Shown here piece by piece: positions 1-6,357 of a DNA stretch of 15,063 nucleotides. The DNA lies in NCBI GenBank assembly GCA_035510715.1, contig DATKGQ010000028.1, positions 1 to 15,063 on the forward strand, given 5' to 3'. Origin of the DNA: DATKGQ01 sp035510715 (GTDB lineage Bacteria; Patescibacteriota; Saccharimonadia; Saccharimonadales; UBA4665). Position numbers and translations under genes: made by a program. The notes under the pieces were generated by a model. That model saw only the letters and a list, made by a program, of their open reading frames with translations. It made no database searches and was not told where the DNA came from. Each line of letters starts with the position of its first letter. The stretch's first letter is position 1.

Positions 1-201
1 GCCATAGCTTTTGTTAGTCAATATCTCTATCTCATTTCTCTCGTGATCGCTCAGGCCTTCATATTTCTTTTGCTTCATTACTACACTTTACTTACCGAAA
101 GTGCTTATGTGGATGTCCTACTATATTCCGGAATCTTTGAAACCAAAACCTATATGAAAAGATCTATAATACTGGAATTATACTTGTCTGCTAGCGATTA
201 A
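1..201 (+). CDS. 3' end of a membrane protein gene (partial)
   Basis: Frame 1 is open from the first base to a TAA at 199-201, giving 66 residues with no start codon needed inside the window; the other two forward frames stop within the first 15 bases. The peptide has one long hydrophobic stretch (about residues 8-33, rich in Leu, Ile, Phe and Tyr) and a polar tail with a Lys-Arg pair near residues 52-53, as expected for the last membrane helix and tail of a membrane protein. No family is recognised. It ends about 100 bases before the 3' end of the GH16 gene on the opposite strand, so the two are convergent. It could also be a chance open frame, because only 66 codons are visible. Confidence 0.5.
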   Translation, partial: AIAFVSQYLYLISLVIAQAFIFLLLHYYTLLTESAYVDVLLYSGIFETKTYMKRSIILELYLSASD

Positions 202-299
202 CAATCAGAATTCCTTGAGCAGGGCACTATAAACATTAGAGTTTTTTATTGCGCCACTATTGCTAGAGTATTGGTATGATCGGCCTGGTTCGTACGGTT

Positions 300-1637
300 T
301 TATTGCCAGACTCGGACATAGGCAACCAGCATATCGGCCGGCGTAACGACTGTACCGCCATAGGAACCGGTAGAGTTCTCCAGAATCAGGTACATCGGCA
401 TTGATGTGATACCGGTGGTGATCTTTCCGACTTGTATGCCGTCATAGTAATAAGTCACACTGCCCGGCTGCCAGTTGGCCCCATAAGTATGCCAGCCGCT
501 GTAGTTACCGGTAGCGCAGCCGCCGGGGGCACCGCCGGTGTAGTGGAAGTGAAAACATGCCAAACCGCCTAATCCTTCCATGATATCCATCTCGCCGTCA
601 GTCGGCCAGCTTTGGCCGTTTGTCCACCAGGCCGGCCAGTTGGCTATTTTACTGCTTGACGCCGGTAAGTAGATTTTGGACTCAGCGTAGCCATAAGTAA
701 ATTGATAGCCACCGTGACCAGGTTGGCCATCATCAGGGTTAGTTGAGACAATGCCTCCTGAGCTGCTGGTAACTTCCAGATTGAGGTCGCCGCCGGACAC
801 GCTGACATTAGACGATAGCATCAGAGTCTGGTTTTGAGTGTTACCGCTGCCGAACCAGTCCGGGGACCAAGTTGTGGTATTAAGACTTGAATCAGCAGTA
901 AACTCATCATCGAACTTCATAGTCCAACTACCGGATACGCCAAGCGGTGTTAGCGGGTTTACTGTCACGGTTGCCGAAGTGTTGGCATTGCCGCCTGATC
1001 CGGTGCAAGCTAGGGCATAAGTACTGGTGGCAGTCAATGTTCCGGTAGAGACTGAACCGGATGTCGCTTTACTGCCTGACCAGGCATTTGAAGCGATGCA
1101 GCTGGTAGCATTAGTACTGCTCCAGGTTAGGGTGGCAGACTGGCCGGTAGTTATAGACGACGGTGAAGCGCTTAAAGAAACGGTTGGGGCGGCCGGCGTT
1201 GGAGTCGTAGCCGGAGCAGACGGCTGAGTAGTAGTCGTAGTAGGTGTAGTGGTCTTAGTTGTTGCTGGCGCCGGAGTCGATTTTGCGGGAGTAGTAGTTG
1301 TTGTTTTGGGGGTAGTTACCGGCTGAGAGGTGGCGGTATCAGTTTTAGCCGTTGATTTAGGACTGGAGCTGGTTTTTGGGGAGTAAGTTTTTTGATTATT
1401 TGACTGCGTGGCGGTTGTAATTACTAATTGTTTTTGGTTATGGGGCTGCGCGATAACCGACACATAGGTCCAGGTACCCAGGCCAAAGCAAAGTAAAACC
1501 CCGCAAATAGTAAAAACTATCGGGTAAAGTTTAACTAGCCGAAAGATTTGTTTAATTTTACTTGGTTTATTCTCCGGCGGGGGTTCAGGGTAGCCAACAA
1601 TTACTCTGTTCACATCATTGTTGTCAGTATCTTGCAT
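300..1637 (-). CDS. Membrane-anchored GH16 family beta-glucanase with Ig-like domain
   Basis: Predicted endo-beta-glucanase (laminarinase/lichenase type) displayed outside the cell. The 445-residue product has a short cytoplasmic N-terminus, one membrane helix at about 38-63 with no signal peptidase site, a Thr/Pro/Ser stalk at about 75-150, a bacterial Ig-like domain at about 151-227 with two cysteines (C180, C211) that may form a disulfide, and a GH16 jelly-roll domain at about 235-445. The GH16 signature DGEMDIME gives the catalytic triad E349, D351 and E354. The aromatic-rich stretch before it (WPAWW) and the closing AYVRVWQ strand are typical of the family. The ATG at 1637 is the only good start. 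The Ig-like domain is nearly duplicated in the hydrolase at the other end of the window. The exact substrate cannot be read from the sequence. Confidence 0.9.
   Translation of the reverse strand: MQDTDNNDVNRVIVGYPEPPPENKPSKIKQIFRLVKLYPIVFTICGVLLCFGLGTWTYVSVIAQPHNQKQLVITTATQSNNQKTYSPKTSSSPKSTAKTDTATSQPVTTPKTTTTTPAKSTPAPATTKTTTPTTTTTQPSAPATTPTPAAPTVSLSASPSSITTGQSATLTWSSTNATSCIASNAWSGSKATSGSVSTGTLTATSTYALACTGSGGNANTSATVTVNPLTPLGVSGSWTMKFDDEFTADSSLNTTTWSPDWFGSGNTQNQTLMLSSNVSVSGGDLNLEVTSSSGGIVSTNPDDGQPGHGGYQFTYGYAESKIYLPASSSKIANWPAWWTNGQSWPTDGEMDIMEGLGGLACFHFHYTGGAPGGCATGNYSGWHTYGANWQPGSVTYYYDGIQVGKITTGITSMPMYLILENSTGSYGGTVVTPADMLVAYVRVWQ
960..1084 (-). repeat. Ig-like module, copy 1
   Basis: This part of the GH16 gene matches 14930-15053. 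Over 1000-1084 against 14969-15053 I count 70 identical bases out of 85 without gaps. Both copies encode a WSGSK...TSTYAL.CTG..G motif, with differences concentrated in the middle. The shared DNA suggests recent duplication or module exchange between the two hydrolase genes. Confidence 0.75.
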
Positions 1638-1752
1638 TTTTGGTCTTTTTTTATTTTGCTTTACTTAATGCTTATTTTATCATAATAAATACCTTGTTAT
1701 GGCAAGATTACTAAAAAGCTGCCGAAAAACTATTTTTTTATAACATCAGCAT

Positions 1753-2040
1753 CTATCTATTTGTAACCCAGGCGACCATATCTATGTGATCAATTGAGGG
1801 ATAAAAGTCTCCAACCGCCGGATGGCCAAATACTCCGATAAATTCATTAATCACCCGCAAGCGCTCATTAATATTGCCGGAAACACTTAAGGACAGCATT
1901 CCCTTAGGTTTCTCAACTGGCAGCAGGTGCCGGGTAACTTTGAAAGAGGAAGAACCGGCCATTAGCGCCCATGGCGGCGGCGACAAAGCGCCACGGATAA
2001 AACCCGAGGGGATCCCGGTGGTTGCCAGGAATTTGGGCAA
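1753..2040 (-). CDS. Possible small hypothetical protein or 3' gene remnant
   Basis: A 95-codon open frame with only a TTG start, three codons after an in-frame TAA; the first ATG lies at 1962 and would leave 69 residues. The C-terminal two thirds look protein-like, with mixed polar and hydrophobic residues (for example INERLRVINEFIGVFGH and a SIDHIDMVAWV end). I recognise no family, and no promoter or Shine-Dalgarno sequence supports either start. It could be a small real gene, the end of a truncated gene, or a chance frame. Confidence 0.3.
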   Translation of the reverse strand: MPKFLATTGIPSGFIRGALSPPPWALMAGSSSFKVTRHLLPVEKPKGMLSLSVSGNINERLRVINEFIGVFGHPAVGDFYPSIDHIDMVAWVTNR

Positions 2041-2091
2041 AGCAACTTAGAATCGGGTGGTTCATTGGCTAGACGAAACCGCATCCTATAA

Positions 2092-2315
2092 CTGAGATTT
2101 TTTAGTATCTGGTGTCTGGCGGATTCTTGGGCGCTTATGGTTCATGGGTTATTGGACAATCCCCAAGAATTATTAGGGAAGCCAGAATTTGTGCAAATGT
2201 GGTCCGTCAAGCTGTAGGTAAAGAACTTCCCGAACCAAATAGAGGGTTACTGTTTACGCTATCACAACTACTATTAGTTCCTGTAATTAGATATTTTCAT
2301 TTAGTGATATCATAA
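2092..2315 (+). pseudogene. Possible decayed gene fragment
   Basis: Two overlapping forward frames are partly protein-like and neither is complete. One runs 2112-2315 from a GTG and yields 67 residues. The other, open from 2092, yields a stretch with LLDNPQELLGKPEFVQMWSV and then hits a TAG at 2215-2217, after which it stays open to about 2275. A single nonsense mutation in a once-intact frame would explain the second reading. No family was recognised and no start signal is visible, so this is a weak call. Confidence 0.22.
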
Positions 2316-2435
2316 TATTAATGATATAAATCCACCTAGCAACAACCCTGTCAAAGCTCGTGACACAAAAGGGAATGTGGTTTTCACCTTAAGGGCATCT
2401 AGCATATGGTCGATAGTGTTAGTTATTAGTTTGAC

Positions 2436-2453
2436 TATAAAGGGGTGAAATAT
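2436..2453 (+). promoter_or_regulatory. -10 box and Shine-Dalgarno-like tract before the small membrane gene
   Basis: TATAAA at 2436-2441 is a good -10 box 12 bases before the ATG at 2454. The overlapping AAGGGGTGA resembles a Shine-Dalgarno with 8-base spacing (AGGGG at 2441-2445). Either signal favours the ATG at 2454 over the GTG at 2445, which falls inside them. Confidence 0.45.
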
Positions 2454-2639
2454 ATGGCCGAAAAACTAGATGATAAGGCAGCCATGGAGTGGTATGACCA
2501 GCACCACAAGGAAAACATGAAAAACTGGCGAGCCTGGGGAAGTTGGTTTAGCTGGGGTTCACCAGTTGGTCTTGGCCTGTTTTACGCATTAGTGGCAGTT
2601 TCCACTGGCGTAACTATATGGCTAATACACCATAAGTAG
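2454..2639 (+). CDS. Small single-pass membrane protein
   Basis: A 61-residue protein of unknown function. The first 35 residues are charged and rich in Trp, Lys and His, with an amphipathic look; residues of about 36-57 form one hydrophobic helix, and the protein ends in a short basic HHK tail. I chose the ATG at 2454 rather than the GTG nine bases upstream, because the GTG lies within the Shine-Dalgarno-like tract and just after a -10 box. A strong bidirectional terminator follows 20 bases after the stop, so it is a monocistronic unit convergent with the toxin-antitoxin pair. Confidence 0.65.
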   Translation: MAEKLDDKAAMEWYDQHHKENMKNWRAWGSWFSWGSPVGLGLFYALVAVSTGVTIWLIHHK

Positions 2640-2659
2640 GTAAGCTACCTACAAAAACT

Positions 2660-2688
2660 AAACACCGCTTTATAGGCGGTGTTTTTAT
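2660..2688. terminator. Bidirectional intrinsic terminator
   Basis: A 9-bp perfect stem (AAACACCGC at 2660-2668 with GCGGTGTTT at 2676-2684) closes a 7-base loop and is followed by a T tract on the forward strand. On the reverse strand the same stem is followed by AGTTTTTG. It can end both the small membrane gene and the convergent toxin-antitoxin operon. Confidence 0.88.
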
Positions 2689-2761
2689 TGTGTTAAAGAT
2701 AAGTTTTAGGGAGAGCCACCGTGTGATGCTGTTGCAACTGAAATTAGACTTGAGCCCACAA

Positions 2762-3028
2762 TCAATATAACTGACTGTGCGTACCTATAAATGCAAAGAT
2801 AATAATTATATCGTTCTTTATGTAGTAAAGAACTCGCAAATCGCTTTCAATATCTATACTACGATAGCCTTTATACTTCCCCTTTAAAGCATGATCACGT
2901 AAAACTCTGTCGTGAGGGTTTTTCTTAAAAAGGTCTAGACGTTCATAAAAACGTATCTTTTGCTTCTCGTCAAGCCTTTTAAACTGCCTTGTAAAGCTTT
3001 TAGTAAAGTCAACTTGATGGTAAAGCAT
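2762..3028 (-). CDS. YafQ/RelE-type mRNA interferase toxin
   Basis: Type II toxin expected to cut mRNA in the ribosomal A site. The 88 residues have the RelE/ParE fold signature in order: a basic N-terminal helical region, the DHALKG segment (residues of about 44-49, matching the DHPLQG motif of YafQ), a KGYRS turn, an ESDLRVLYY strand, and the terminal GTHSQLY motif. The conserved DH, Asp and C-terminal His of YafQ are present; the position of the second YafQ histidine is an Asp here. The ATG follows the antitoxin TAA directly (TAAATG, no spacer), so translation is probably coupled, with the antitoxin made first. Confidence 0.88.
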   Translation of the reverse strand: MLYHQVDFTKSFTRQFKRLDEKQKIRFYERLDLFKKNPHDRVLRDHALKGKYKGYRSIDIESDLRVLYYIKNDIIIIFAFIGTHSQLY

Positions 3029-3304
3029 TTAGAGCGTCTTTAAGTAAGCTATGGCTTCTTCTGTTGTCTCAAATGGCCCCGAGGTTTCGCTGGCCTTTAT
3101 TTCTTTTTCGGCCTGTTCTACTAGTTTCTCCATTTTAGGAGTCATAATTTCTACCGCGCTAAAATGGATTTGCCCGGTTACTGCCAATTCCATAAGATAA
3201 GCATTAACAAGAGTGCTTAGGGGGATACCAAATGAGCTAGCTACAATTTGAGCCTGCTTTTTAACGTGTTCATCAACTTTAACATTTAGGATAGCTGTTT
3301 TCAT
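3029..3304 (-). CDS. RelB/DinJ-type ribbon-helix-helix antitoxin
   Basis: Antitoxin of 91 residues that should neutralise the downstream toxin and repress the operon. Residues 1-45 form a ribbon-helix-helix: a beta strand (AILNVKVDE), then two helices around VKKQAQIVASSFGIPLSTLVNAYLME. This is the typical RelB/DinJ N-terminus. The acidic, flexible C-terminus (about 60-91) is the likely toxin-wrapping part. The ATG at 3304 lies 7 bases after a TATACT box, so the transcript is probably leaderless. The operator palindrome overlaps that box. Confidence 0.9.
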   Translation of the reverse strand: MKTAILNVKVDEHVKKQAQIVASSFGIPLSTLVNAYLMELAVTGQIHFSAVEIMTPKMEKLVEQAEKEIKASETSGPFETTEEAIAYLKTL

Positions 3305-3307
3305 AAT

Positions 3308-3325
3308 ACAAAGTATATACTTTGT
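3308..3325. promoter_or_regulatory. Antitoxin operator palindrome
   Basis: ACAAAGTATATACTTTGT is a perfect 18-bp inverted repeat placed over the -10 box of the toxin-antitoxin promoter. A third half-site in direct orientation (ATACAAAG at 3327-3334) repeats 3306-3313 exactly 21 bases away, two helical turns. This is the arrangement expected for cooperative ribbon-helix-helix binding and autorepression. Confidence 0.8.
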
Positions 3326-3341
3326 TATACAAAGCTGTCAA
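3312..3341 (-). promoter_or_regulatory. Toxin-antitoxin promoter (consensus -35)
   Basis: On the reverse strand, TTGACA (3341-3336) is a perfect -35 box and TATACT (3317-3312) a five-of-six -10 box, with an 18-base spacer. The -10 ends 7 bases before the antitoxin ATG, so the RNA should start at or next to the ATG. Confidence 0.85.
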
Positions 3342-3519
3342 GTTGTTTAATGCCGGATGTCATCGGATACTATGTAAATATTTAAACTTAAGCGGTATAA
3401 AGGGCCGCGTGTGCCGTTGTTGTAACCAGCATCGGGATTAATAAGCCTGAAATTGCATCAATACCTTAGTGGACGTATTTCGAACAAACTATTTAGAAAA
3501 TTTTAGTTACATAAGCAAG

Positions 3520-3548
3520 ACGACAAAAATCAAATTTACTATGATACT
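3520..3548 (+). promoter_or_regulatory. Promoter of the three-pass membrane protein gene
   Basis: ACGACA (3520-3525), 17 bases, then GATACT (3543-3548), which ends 8 bases before the ATG. An alternative reading is AAGACG (3517-3522), 17 bases, then TATGAT (3540-3545). Both predict a very short or absent leader. Confidence 0.5.
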
Positions 3549-3556
3549 ATCTACTT

Positions 3557-3880
3557 ATGACGATAATAAAATCAAAATTCACATATTATCTAGTAGCTAT
3601 ACTTATAGTAATTGATATTCTTGCTTTTCTATATTCGGTTGTAGATATATTAAATCACAATGCATCCTATAAGTTAATTTGGGTTCCTATTGTTATTGGA
3701 ATTATGATAGCTGGGCTTGCACTATACGCCCATACCGGTTTCAACAGTAAAACCTACTCCCAAAATTTTAAGCACAAAGCTCTAATCATAGGACGAGTTA
3801 GTATATTGGCAAGCCTATTGCTTATATTAACTATTGGTATTGTTTTCCTGTACATTTCATCAATGAATGTCCCTTGGTAG
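3557..3880 (+). CDS. Small three-pass membrane protein, function unknown
   Basis: The 107-residue product has three hydrophobic helices at about 9-32, 40-59 and 78-102. A polar loop with Lys, Asn and Gln lies between the second and third. No catalytic or ligand motif is visible and no family is recognised. The gene is AT-rich compared with its neighbours. It stands alone, with over 250 bases of noncoding DNA on each side and a 12-bp repeat (ACGTATTTCGAA) on both flanks. Start: the ATG at 3557 lies just after a -10 box. Confidence 0.7.
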   Translation: MTIIKSKFTYYLVAILIVIDILAFLYSVVDILNHNASYKLIWVPIVIGIMIAGLALYAHTGFNSKTYSQNFKHKALIIGRVSILASLLLILTIGIVFLYISSMNVPW

Positions 3881-4232
3881 TATCGTCTGTTTTTCTTGAA
3901 TAACGTAGTAAATCTCGTGGCGGGGCATAGGGAATAGAACTTTTTAACAGATAGTAAACGGCACTTTTATAGTACGTATTTCGAAAAGTACCAATTTACT
4001 CATCTGTTAATGCGACTGGAGGGCCAACTGGGACTCAGGTCTACGGTAGCTGCTTATATGCTCCTTCTTAAGAACGATTCGCGCAAAGGTATGATAATTT
4101 AAGTACTATTTAATACTCTATGTAGTAGGAAAACTACCATATGGGCAAACAAAGCAGAGATTATTGAGCAAGATCAAAGTATATACCGCTGCTGCTTGCT
4201 TTAAAATCTTTACTTGGATAAAACTTAGAAGT
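3881..4232. other. Intergenic stretch before the HD gene
   Basis: No gene seen. It holds one copy of a 12-bp repeat (3974-3985) and a possible promoter for the HD gene, TTAAGA (4068-4073), 16 bases, TATGAT (4090-4095). An 8-codon frame runs from an ATG at 4141 to a TGA at 4165-4167. A TTG at 4164 opens the HD frame early and would overlap that stop, but the ATG at 4233 is preferred. Confidence 0.4.
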
Positions 4233-4892
4233 ATGGAAAATAGACGGCCGCCCCAACCAAATGATATCCCAGACTCGGTTGTTAACCTCTTGCTCAGCTC
4301 GGAAATGTATGTAGACTCGGTTGCGGCATTAATTGCCAGGTTAAAAGAAGACTACTCGCAGCCTCAGCGTTATTATCATACATTTGATCATATCAGGCAG
4401 GTTGTAAGTTACCTCAACACTAATCAAGCATATTTAACTAACCCAAGGGTGGCTCTTTGGGCGGCTTTCTACCACGACGTTGTTTATGATCCTCACGCCG
4501 AAGCCGGCCGGAATGAGGAAGACAGTGTCCTTAGGGCAGAAGCTGATTTGCGGAGCCTACTCCCCGAAAGTGAAGTTCGTGAAGTACAGGCCTTTATCAG
4601 AGCGACGGCCAGCCATATGACGGGTAGCGCTAACCACGACTTAGAACTTTTCTTAGATGCTGACATGTCTATACTTGGTTCGCCGGCAGAAGTCTATTTT
4701 CAATACGCTGCTAATATCCGGAAAGAATATGGGTGGATGCCAATTGGGCATTATATAATCGCCAGAGCAGGAATCCTTAACGATCTCTTGGGCCGCGAAA
4801 AATTATTTCTCACAGCTGTTGCCTGTGATGAATTTGGAGAACAAGCAAAAGACAATATCTTAAGTGAGTTGGGTAGTTTAAGTAATTGGTAG
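4233..4892 (+). CDS. HD-superfamily metal-dependent phosphohydrolase (COG4339-like)
   Basis: A 219-residue predicted hydrolase of the HD superfamily, resembling the uncharacterised COG4339 group; the substrate is unknown, probably a nucleotide or other phosphoester. Metal ligands can be read in order: H49 and H53 in YYHTFDHI, the H81-D82 pair in AFYHDVVYD, H128 in RATASHM, and D142/D144 in LFLDADMS. The protein is soluble, all-helical in appearance, with no signal peptide. A TTG at 4164 would add 23 residues, but the family usually begins shortly before the RYYHT motif, so the ATG at 4233 is chosen. The gene is convergent with coaD, with only 24 bases between stops. Confidence 0.78.
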   Translation: MENRRPPQPNDIPDSVVNLLLSSEMYVDSVAALIARLKEDYSQPQRYYHTFDHIRQVVSYLNTNQAYLTNPRVALWAAFYHDVVYDPHAEAGRNEEDSVLRAEADLRSLLPESEVREVQAFIRATASHMTGSANHDLELFLDADMSILGSPAEVYFQYAANIRKEYGWMPIGHYIIARAGILNDLLGREKLFLTAVACDEFGEQAKDNILSELGSLSNW

Positions 4893-4916
4893 CCGGCGGC
4901 GTTTTAGGGAAGGTTA

Positions 4917-5483
4917 TTATTTACTTGGCTGGAGCCGGACTAGGATGGCATCGTAAACAGGGGCGGGAACTAAATCCTGTATTATCTTGGCTCTGTCAAA
5001 GTCTCCCGGCAGATTTATCAGACCGCGCACTAAACTAGACGCTATATGGTCTTGGTTGGGCAGGGTGTAATATGTCTGGGTATCCACAAAACCATCACTT
5101 TCGGAATCTATGCCAACAGCATCTTGAACGAAAAGATTCTGCTTGTAGAGTGCAATCTCATCTAAAAAGTCAGTCACGCTACGGGCGCCCCTGACTAACA
5201 CGCTGGCACCTAGCTTCCGGGCATGATCAACGGTCAGCCCATCTTTAATGACAATGGCCTCAGCGTTGGTAATGTGACCGATTGAGGCCTTAACAAAGTC
5301 GAACCTTTCCTCGGGGCTGAATTCAGCTTCTTTTGCCGGGTTGTCGGCAACCGCCATGTAAAGCCAATCTAACCTTCGGGCCGCCCGTTCGGCAATACTG
5401 ACGTGGGCAATAGTTACAGGATCAAATGATCCTGCGTATAGTCCCTTGATTTCCATCCGCGGGGATGTTTTAATATCGCTCAT
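4917..5483 (-). CDS. coaD: Phosphopantetheine adenylyltransferase (CoaD)
   Basis: Catalyses the fourth step of coenzyme A synthesis, joining 4'-phosphopantetheine to ATP to give dephospho-CoA; cytoplasmic. The 188-residue protein shows the nucleotidyltransferase order: AGSFDP (17-22), the TxxH ATP site as T24-I-A-H27, FSPEERF (55-61), DGLTVDHARKLGASVLVRG (81-99), and the closing ASSLVRGL segment (148-155). Oddities: the usual Gly of T-x-G-H is Ala, and there is an acidic insertion at about 118-135 where the canonical enzyme is shorter. An internal ATG at codon 10 is possible, but an extended -10 box sits 8 bases before the ATG at 5483. No other CoA gene is nearby. A related adenylyltransferase is the main alternative. 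Confidence 0.85.
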   Translation of the reverse strand: MSDIKTSPRMEIKGLYAGSFDPVTIAHVSIAERAARRLDWLYMAVADNPAKEAEFSPEERFDFVKASIGHITNAEAIVIKDGLTVDHARKLGASVLVRGARSVTDFLDEIALYKQNLFVQDAVGIDSESDGFVDTQTYYTLPNQDHIASSLVRGLINLPGDFDRAKIIQDLVPAPVYDAILVRLQPSK

Positions 5484-5491
5484 TAAGCATT

Positions 5492-5500
5492 AATCTATCA
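5492..5500 (-). promoter_or_regulatory. Extended -10 promoter of coaD
   Basis: TGATAGATT on the reverse strand is an extended -10 box (TG, one base, TAGATT) that ends 8 bases before the coaD ATG. No good -35 box is visible at 16-18 bases. A leaderless start is implied. Confidence 0.5.
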
Positions 5501-5651
5501 CTTTTTCTAAGATTTTAAAATAGCAGCATCTGGTAACAATCCCATTACAGTCAGCGTTATTGTTTTTATTCAAGTTATTTTGCCAGACTAATTTTAAAAT
5601 TACTCGGGACAATCAAGAATTTTACTAGCAGTAAATCAATACTGCTATTGC

Positions 5652-5680
5652 TTGAGGTAGGCTATTGCCATCCCTATACT
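5652..5680 (+). promoter_or_regulatory. Promoter of the sigma factor gene; decides its start
   Basis: TTGAGG (5652-5657), 17 bases, TATACT (5675-5680). The -10 box ends 8 bases before the ATG at 5689. The upstream TTG at 5665 would lie inside the promoter spacer and cannot be the start of a transcript made here. Confidence 0.75.
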
Positions 5681-5688
5681 ACATTGTT

Positions 5689-6306
5689 ATGGAAAGATCG
5701 GGTCAAGAAACAGCTGGTAATAACTTTGTAGCTGACGAAGCCACCCTGGCCGCCCTGCGTTTTCAGGTTCTTTATAAGGAGAGCTCCGTTACAGAAGAAA
5801 CCAGCCGGCAGCTGGTTGAATATACTCTTCCTCAGTTGAATAATGCCTTGCGGGGACTTCTCAAGAGCAATCAAGATCTGGCTGAAGATATCATCCAACA
5901 GACTTACGAGCGGGCCTTTAAGGCTCTATCCAAAGGTAAGTTTAAGGGTGAGGGTCAGGTTGGTGCCTGGCTTTATCGGATTATGCTCAACAACTTGAGA
6001 ACGCACTACCATAAAAAAAGTAATCGCGACGATTTATTACTGCCGCTCGATGAATATGCCGGCAAGGAAATGGTTGATAGCGTTGACGTGGAAGAGGAAG
6101 CAATGGCCCTTGTCTTAGCTAAGCGTATCGATCAAATTGTAGTAAACCTGGATATCAGCGATCAGGACCGGAAAGTATGGTTCATGATAATTAAAGAAAA
6201 CCGAAAATACGCCACAGTAGCGGTGCTAACTGGGCTATCGGTGACCTTGATCAAGGTCATTGTACACCGTATCCGCAAAAAAATTCGTACGGCTCTCGAA
6301 GAGTGA
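5689..6306 (+). CDS. ECF-like sigma-70 family RNA polymerase sigma factor
   Basis: A 205-residue alternative sigma factor. Region 2 (about 42-112) contains the core-binding and -10 recognition helices, with NQDLAEDIIQQTYERAFKAL followed by GAWLYRIMLNNLRTHYHKK, the usual W-L-Y/x-R-I-x-x-N-x-x signature. An acidic linker (about 118-140) leads to region 4 (about 145-203), a helix-turn-helix with a basic C-terminal recognition helix (VHRIRKKIRTAL). The N-terminal 40 residues are extra compared with minimal ECF factors. No anti-sigma factor gene is next to it; the downstream gene is convergent. The start at 5689 is set by the promoter. Confidence 0.87.
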   Translation: MERSGQETAGNNFVADEATLAALRFQVLYKESSVTEETSRQLVEYTLPQLNNALRGLLKSNQDLAEDIIQQTYERAFKALSKGKFKGEGQVGAWLYRIMLNNLRTHYHKKSNRDDLLLPLDEYAGKEMVDSVDVEEEAMALVLAKRIDQIVVNLDISDQDRKVWFMIIKENRKYATVAVLTGLSVTLIKVIVHRIRKKIRTALEE

Positions 6307-6357
6307 AACGCCAGCAGCTAAAGGCTTATCCCTTAAGTCCTTCGGCCAAAAAATAAT

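Larger units (their letters stand above)
1638..2453. other. Poorly coding stretch with possible gene relics
   Basis: No convincing intact gene lies in this stretch of about 800 bases. The first 100 bases are AT-rich and presumably hold the promoter of the GH16 gene, with a TATGAT-like box near 1678-1683 (reverse strand). Two partially protein-like readings, at 1753-2040 (-) and about 2092-2315 (+), are listed separately. The last 130 bases lead into the small membrane protein gene and contain a TATAAA box at 2436-2441. No tRNA or other RNA gene was seen. Confidence 0.4.

Noticed and set aside
838..1227. Two forward open frames opposite the GH16 gene
   Set aside because: They are antisense shadows of the stalk and Ig-like region, with biased composition and no start signals.
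1210..1330. Repetitive tract that might be a tandem repeat or CRISPR-like array
   Set aside because: It is the low-complexity coding of the Thr/Pro stalk, with irregular units and no spacers.
4141..4167. Eight-codon frame before the HD gene as a leader peptide
   Set aside because: It has no attenuator hairpin or codon bias, and the HD gene probably starts 66 bases further on.
5665..5691. TTG start for the sigma factor
   Set aside because: It lies in the promoter spacer, upstream of the -10 box and the predicted transcription start.
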